From: Bacteroidales bacterium UBA5429
GTDB lineage: Bacteria > Bacteroidota > Bacteroidia > Bacteroidales > WCHB1-69
Assembly: GCA_002427605.1 (NCBI GenBank)
Contig: DIRT01000037.1
Span: forward strand, 1-64,000
Direction: 5' to 3'
Length of the DNA: 64,000 nt
In this document: in pieces, positions 62,295 to 64,000 of the stretch
Layout: every line of letters begins with the position of its first letter
Position numbering within the stretch: position 1 is the stretch's first letter
The notes under the pieces: model-generated
Told to the model about the DNA's origin: nothing
Databases searched by the model: none
Seen by the model: only the letters and a program-made list of their open reading frames with translations
Program-made: the position numbers and the translations under genes

Positions 62295-63515
62295 TTATTC
62301 TTGATGTTTTTTAATTACTAAAGCACTGTTAGTTCCTCCAAATCCAAAAGAATTAGAGAGGATATAGTTTACATTCTTTTCCGTTTTTTTATTGATAACA
62401 TTGATTCCGGCACTCTGCTCGTCCGGTTCTTCAAAGTTGATATTGGGGGCAATAAAGTCATGGTGCATCATTAAGACGGAGTAAACAATCTCACTGGCTC
62501 CTGCCATCCAGCACTCATGTCCCGTCATACTTTTAGTTGAGCTGACCGGTGTTTGATCCCCAAATAGCTTATTGATCGCCATGGCCTCAAAACCATCTCC
62601 CAAAGGAGTGGAAGTGGCGTGTGCGTTAATATAATCGATCTGTTCAGGAGTAAGTTGTGCATCCCGTAGTGCCATCGACATGGCGCGATAGGATCCTTCA
62701 TTGGTGGGTTGTGAGATATGTGATCCATTGGAAGAGAATCCATATCCGACTACTTCTGCTAAAATAGGTGCTCCCCGTTTGATAGCATGTTCATACTCTT
62801 CTAAGATGAGCGTCGCAGCACCACCACTGGGTACTAGTCCATCTCTGTTTTTGTCGAACGGGCGGGATGCTTTGGTAGGTTCATCAATCCGCACAGAAAA
62901 CGCACTTAATGCATCAAAACTTCCCATGGAGTACGCATTGATCTCCTGCGCTCCTCCACACAAAACCATCTCTTGCATGCCATGTCTGATAAAGTGGTAT
63001 CCCATACCTAATGCATGAGAACCACTCGCACAAGCTGCACTGATGGTGAAGTTGATCCCTTTAAGTTTAAAAATAGTGGACAGGTTCATCGTTACGGTCG
63101 AGTTCATAGACTGAAATATGGCACCGGAACCCAATAACATAGTGTCTTTTTTGAGTTTTACGAGTTCATGTGCTTCAATCACAGCCTTAGCTGAACTGTC
63201 ATTCCCGTATAGAATTCCGATCTCGTTATTGTCAAGATAATCATCGTCAATCAATGCTTGTTCCAATGCTTCCAAAGAAGCAACATAAGCAAAAATTCCC
63301 TCTTCAGCCAGCCCGGTACGTAATCTTCGGTCTAATTTTCCCTTGAGATTGGGGACTTCTAAGATGCCTGTCAGTGGGGAGCGAAACCCCATTTCGGTTC
63401 TGAAAGGTTCAATCCCAATTCCGGATTTCCCATTTTGAAGGGAGAGTAATACTTCCTCTTTATTTTTTCCAATGCTGGAGTAAATTCCCATTCCTGTAAT
63501 TACAACTCTTTTCAT
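62295..63515 (-). CDS. Beta-ketoacyl-ACP synthase, FabF-like
   Basis: A 406-residue complete condensing enzyme with Cys162 (SAACASGSHALGMG) and both His motifs (NAHATSTPLGD, MTGHECWMAGASE). The C-terminal loop FGFGGTNSALV matches KAS II. It is the first condensing enzyme in the transcriptional direction and lies 11 bp downstream of the ketoreductase. Confidence 0.93.
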   Translation of the reverse strand: MKRVVITGMGIYSSIGKNKEEVLLSLQNGKSGIGIEPFRTEMGFRSPLTGILEVPNLKGKLDRRLRTGLAEEGIFAYVASLEALEQALIDDDYLDNNEIGILYGNDSSAKAVIEAHELVKLKKDTMLLGSGAIFQSMNSTVTMNLSTIFKLKGINFTISAACASGSHALGMGYHFIRHGMQEMVLCGGAQEINAYSMGSFDALSAFSVRIDEPTKASRPFDKNRDGLVPSGGAATLILEEYEHAIKRGAPILAEVVGYGFSSNGSHISQPTNEGSYRAMSMALRDAQLTPEQIDYINAHATSTPLGDGFEAMAINKLFGDQTPVSSTKSMTGHECWMAGASEIVYSVLMMHHDFIAPNINFEEPDEQSAGINVINKKTEKNVNYILSNSFGFGGTNSALVIKKHQE

Positions 63516-63526
63516 GCTTTTTTAGA

Positions 63527-64000
63527 TTAAGTGTATAAGCCTCCATTGACAGAGATAACTTCTCCGGTGATATAAGATGCGTTTTTAGATGCCAAAAAAG
63601 CTACCACAGCAGCAACCTCTTCCGGATTTCCAAAACGTCCCATTGGAATTAAAGTTTTGAGTTCTGATTCAGGTAATTCGGCAGTCATGTCAGTATGAAT
63701 AAATCCGGGAGCTACACAGTTTACAGTCACTTTTCGAGGTGCTACCTCTTGTGCCAACGCTTTGGAAGCACCGATAATACCGGCTTTGGCAGCACTGTAG
63801 TTGGTTTGACCCGGTAATCCTTTGATTCCTGACAATGAAACTACATTGATAATTCTGCCATATCGTTTGGTTAGCATCCCCTTAAGCAGTCGGCGAGTAG
63901 TGTAGAAAAATCCGTTGAGGTGTGTATTGATGATGGAATGCCAGTCCTCATTTTGCATAAAAATCATCAAATTATCCTTACGAATTCCGGCATTGTTAAC
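63527..64000 (-). CDS. fabG: 3-oxoacyl-ACP reductase, FabG-like (5' end outside window)
   Basis: The visible 157 residues of a short-chain dehydrogenase reach the window edge. VNNAG, the catalytic YSAAK (Tyr and Lys) and the Ser in VVSLSG are present, followed by VNCVAPGFIHTDMT and ITGEVISVNGG, typical of FabG. The N-terminal NADP-binding TGxxxGIG motif lies beyond the window. It would reduce the 3-oxo group after each condensation. Confidence 0.9.
   Translation of the reverse strand, partial: VNNAGIRKDNLMIFMQNEDWHSIINTHLNGFFYTTRRLLKGMLTKRYGRIINVVSLSGIKGLPGQTNYSAAKAGIIGASKALAQEVAPRKVTVNCVAPGFIHTDMTAELPESELKTLIPMGRFGNPEEVAAVVAFLASKNASYITGEVISVNGGLYT

Overview
The window looks like a chromosomal segment of a Bacteroidota bacterium, most likely order Bacteroidales. 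The evidence is consistent: -7 boxes of the phylum type TAnnTTTG stand in front of many genes, Shine-Dalgarno sites are scarce, two proteins end in type IX secretion (T9SS) sorting domains, and the lineage marker genes include a DUF2851 protein, paired DUF1573 proteins and a fused CoA-disulfide reductase. The family or genus cannot be fixed from the sequence alone.

Positions 1-21800 (+ strand) carry a lipoprotein with a transglutaminase core, a T9SS-sorted adhesin-like protein, nqrABCD (without the expected nqrE and nqrF), enolase, a 2279-residue secreted protein with about 22 repeats of roughly 70 residues, two tandem thioredoxin-fold exported proteins, tyrS, an NfeD-like protein and flotillin-like floA. 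Positions 21800-23230 are a non-coding island, interrupted by one small minus-strand membrane protein, packed with palindromes, heptamer tandem repeats and one copy of a dispersed 60-bp element.

Positions 23234-32350 are mainly housekeeping: yebC, a pRiA4b ORF-3-like protein, miaA, tcdA, a DUF2851 protein, a coiled-coil protein plus zapA, a probable 6S RNA, rny, an FtsB/DivIC-like protein, aroQ, two DUF1573 proteins and tmRNA (ssrA). Positions 32360-39700 hold a third thioredoxin-fold lipoprotein (- strand), a single-chain type IIG-like restriction-modification enzyme, rmuC and a small macro-domain-like protein.

Positions 39928-64000 are entirely on the minus strand. A four-module CoA-disulfide reductase/rhodanese/TusA/DsrE fusion, with its own -7 box, lies downstream of a tightly packed run of 23 genes that runs off the right edge of the window. 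This run reads as an aryl-polyene/flexirubin-like type II fatty acid/polyketide cluster. It has three complete ketosynthases, a cysteine-less ketosynthase partner, a half-sized ketosynthase-like protein, two acyl carrier proteins, two hotdog dehydratase-like proteins, a hotdog thioesterase, a ketoreductase, a LolA protein, an MMPL exporter fused to an acyltransferase, a glycosyltransferase and two further acyltransferases. Less usual members are two cobalamin-binding-type radical SAM proteins, a phytoene-desaturase-like FAD enzyme and a phenylacetate-CoA-ligase-like adenylating enzyme. The likely product is a membrane-anchored polyene lipid, but the starter-unit enzymes are not in the window.

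The least explained structure is non-coding. There is a family of 7-bp tandem repeats with different unit sequences at several intergenic sites, and four copies of an element with constant ends (GAGTGGGG and CTGCCCCCC plus a T-rich tail) around a variable core of 29-30 nt.
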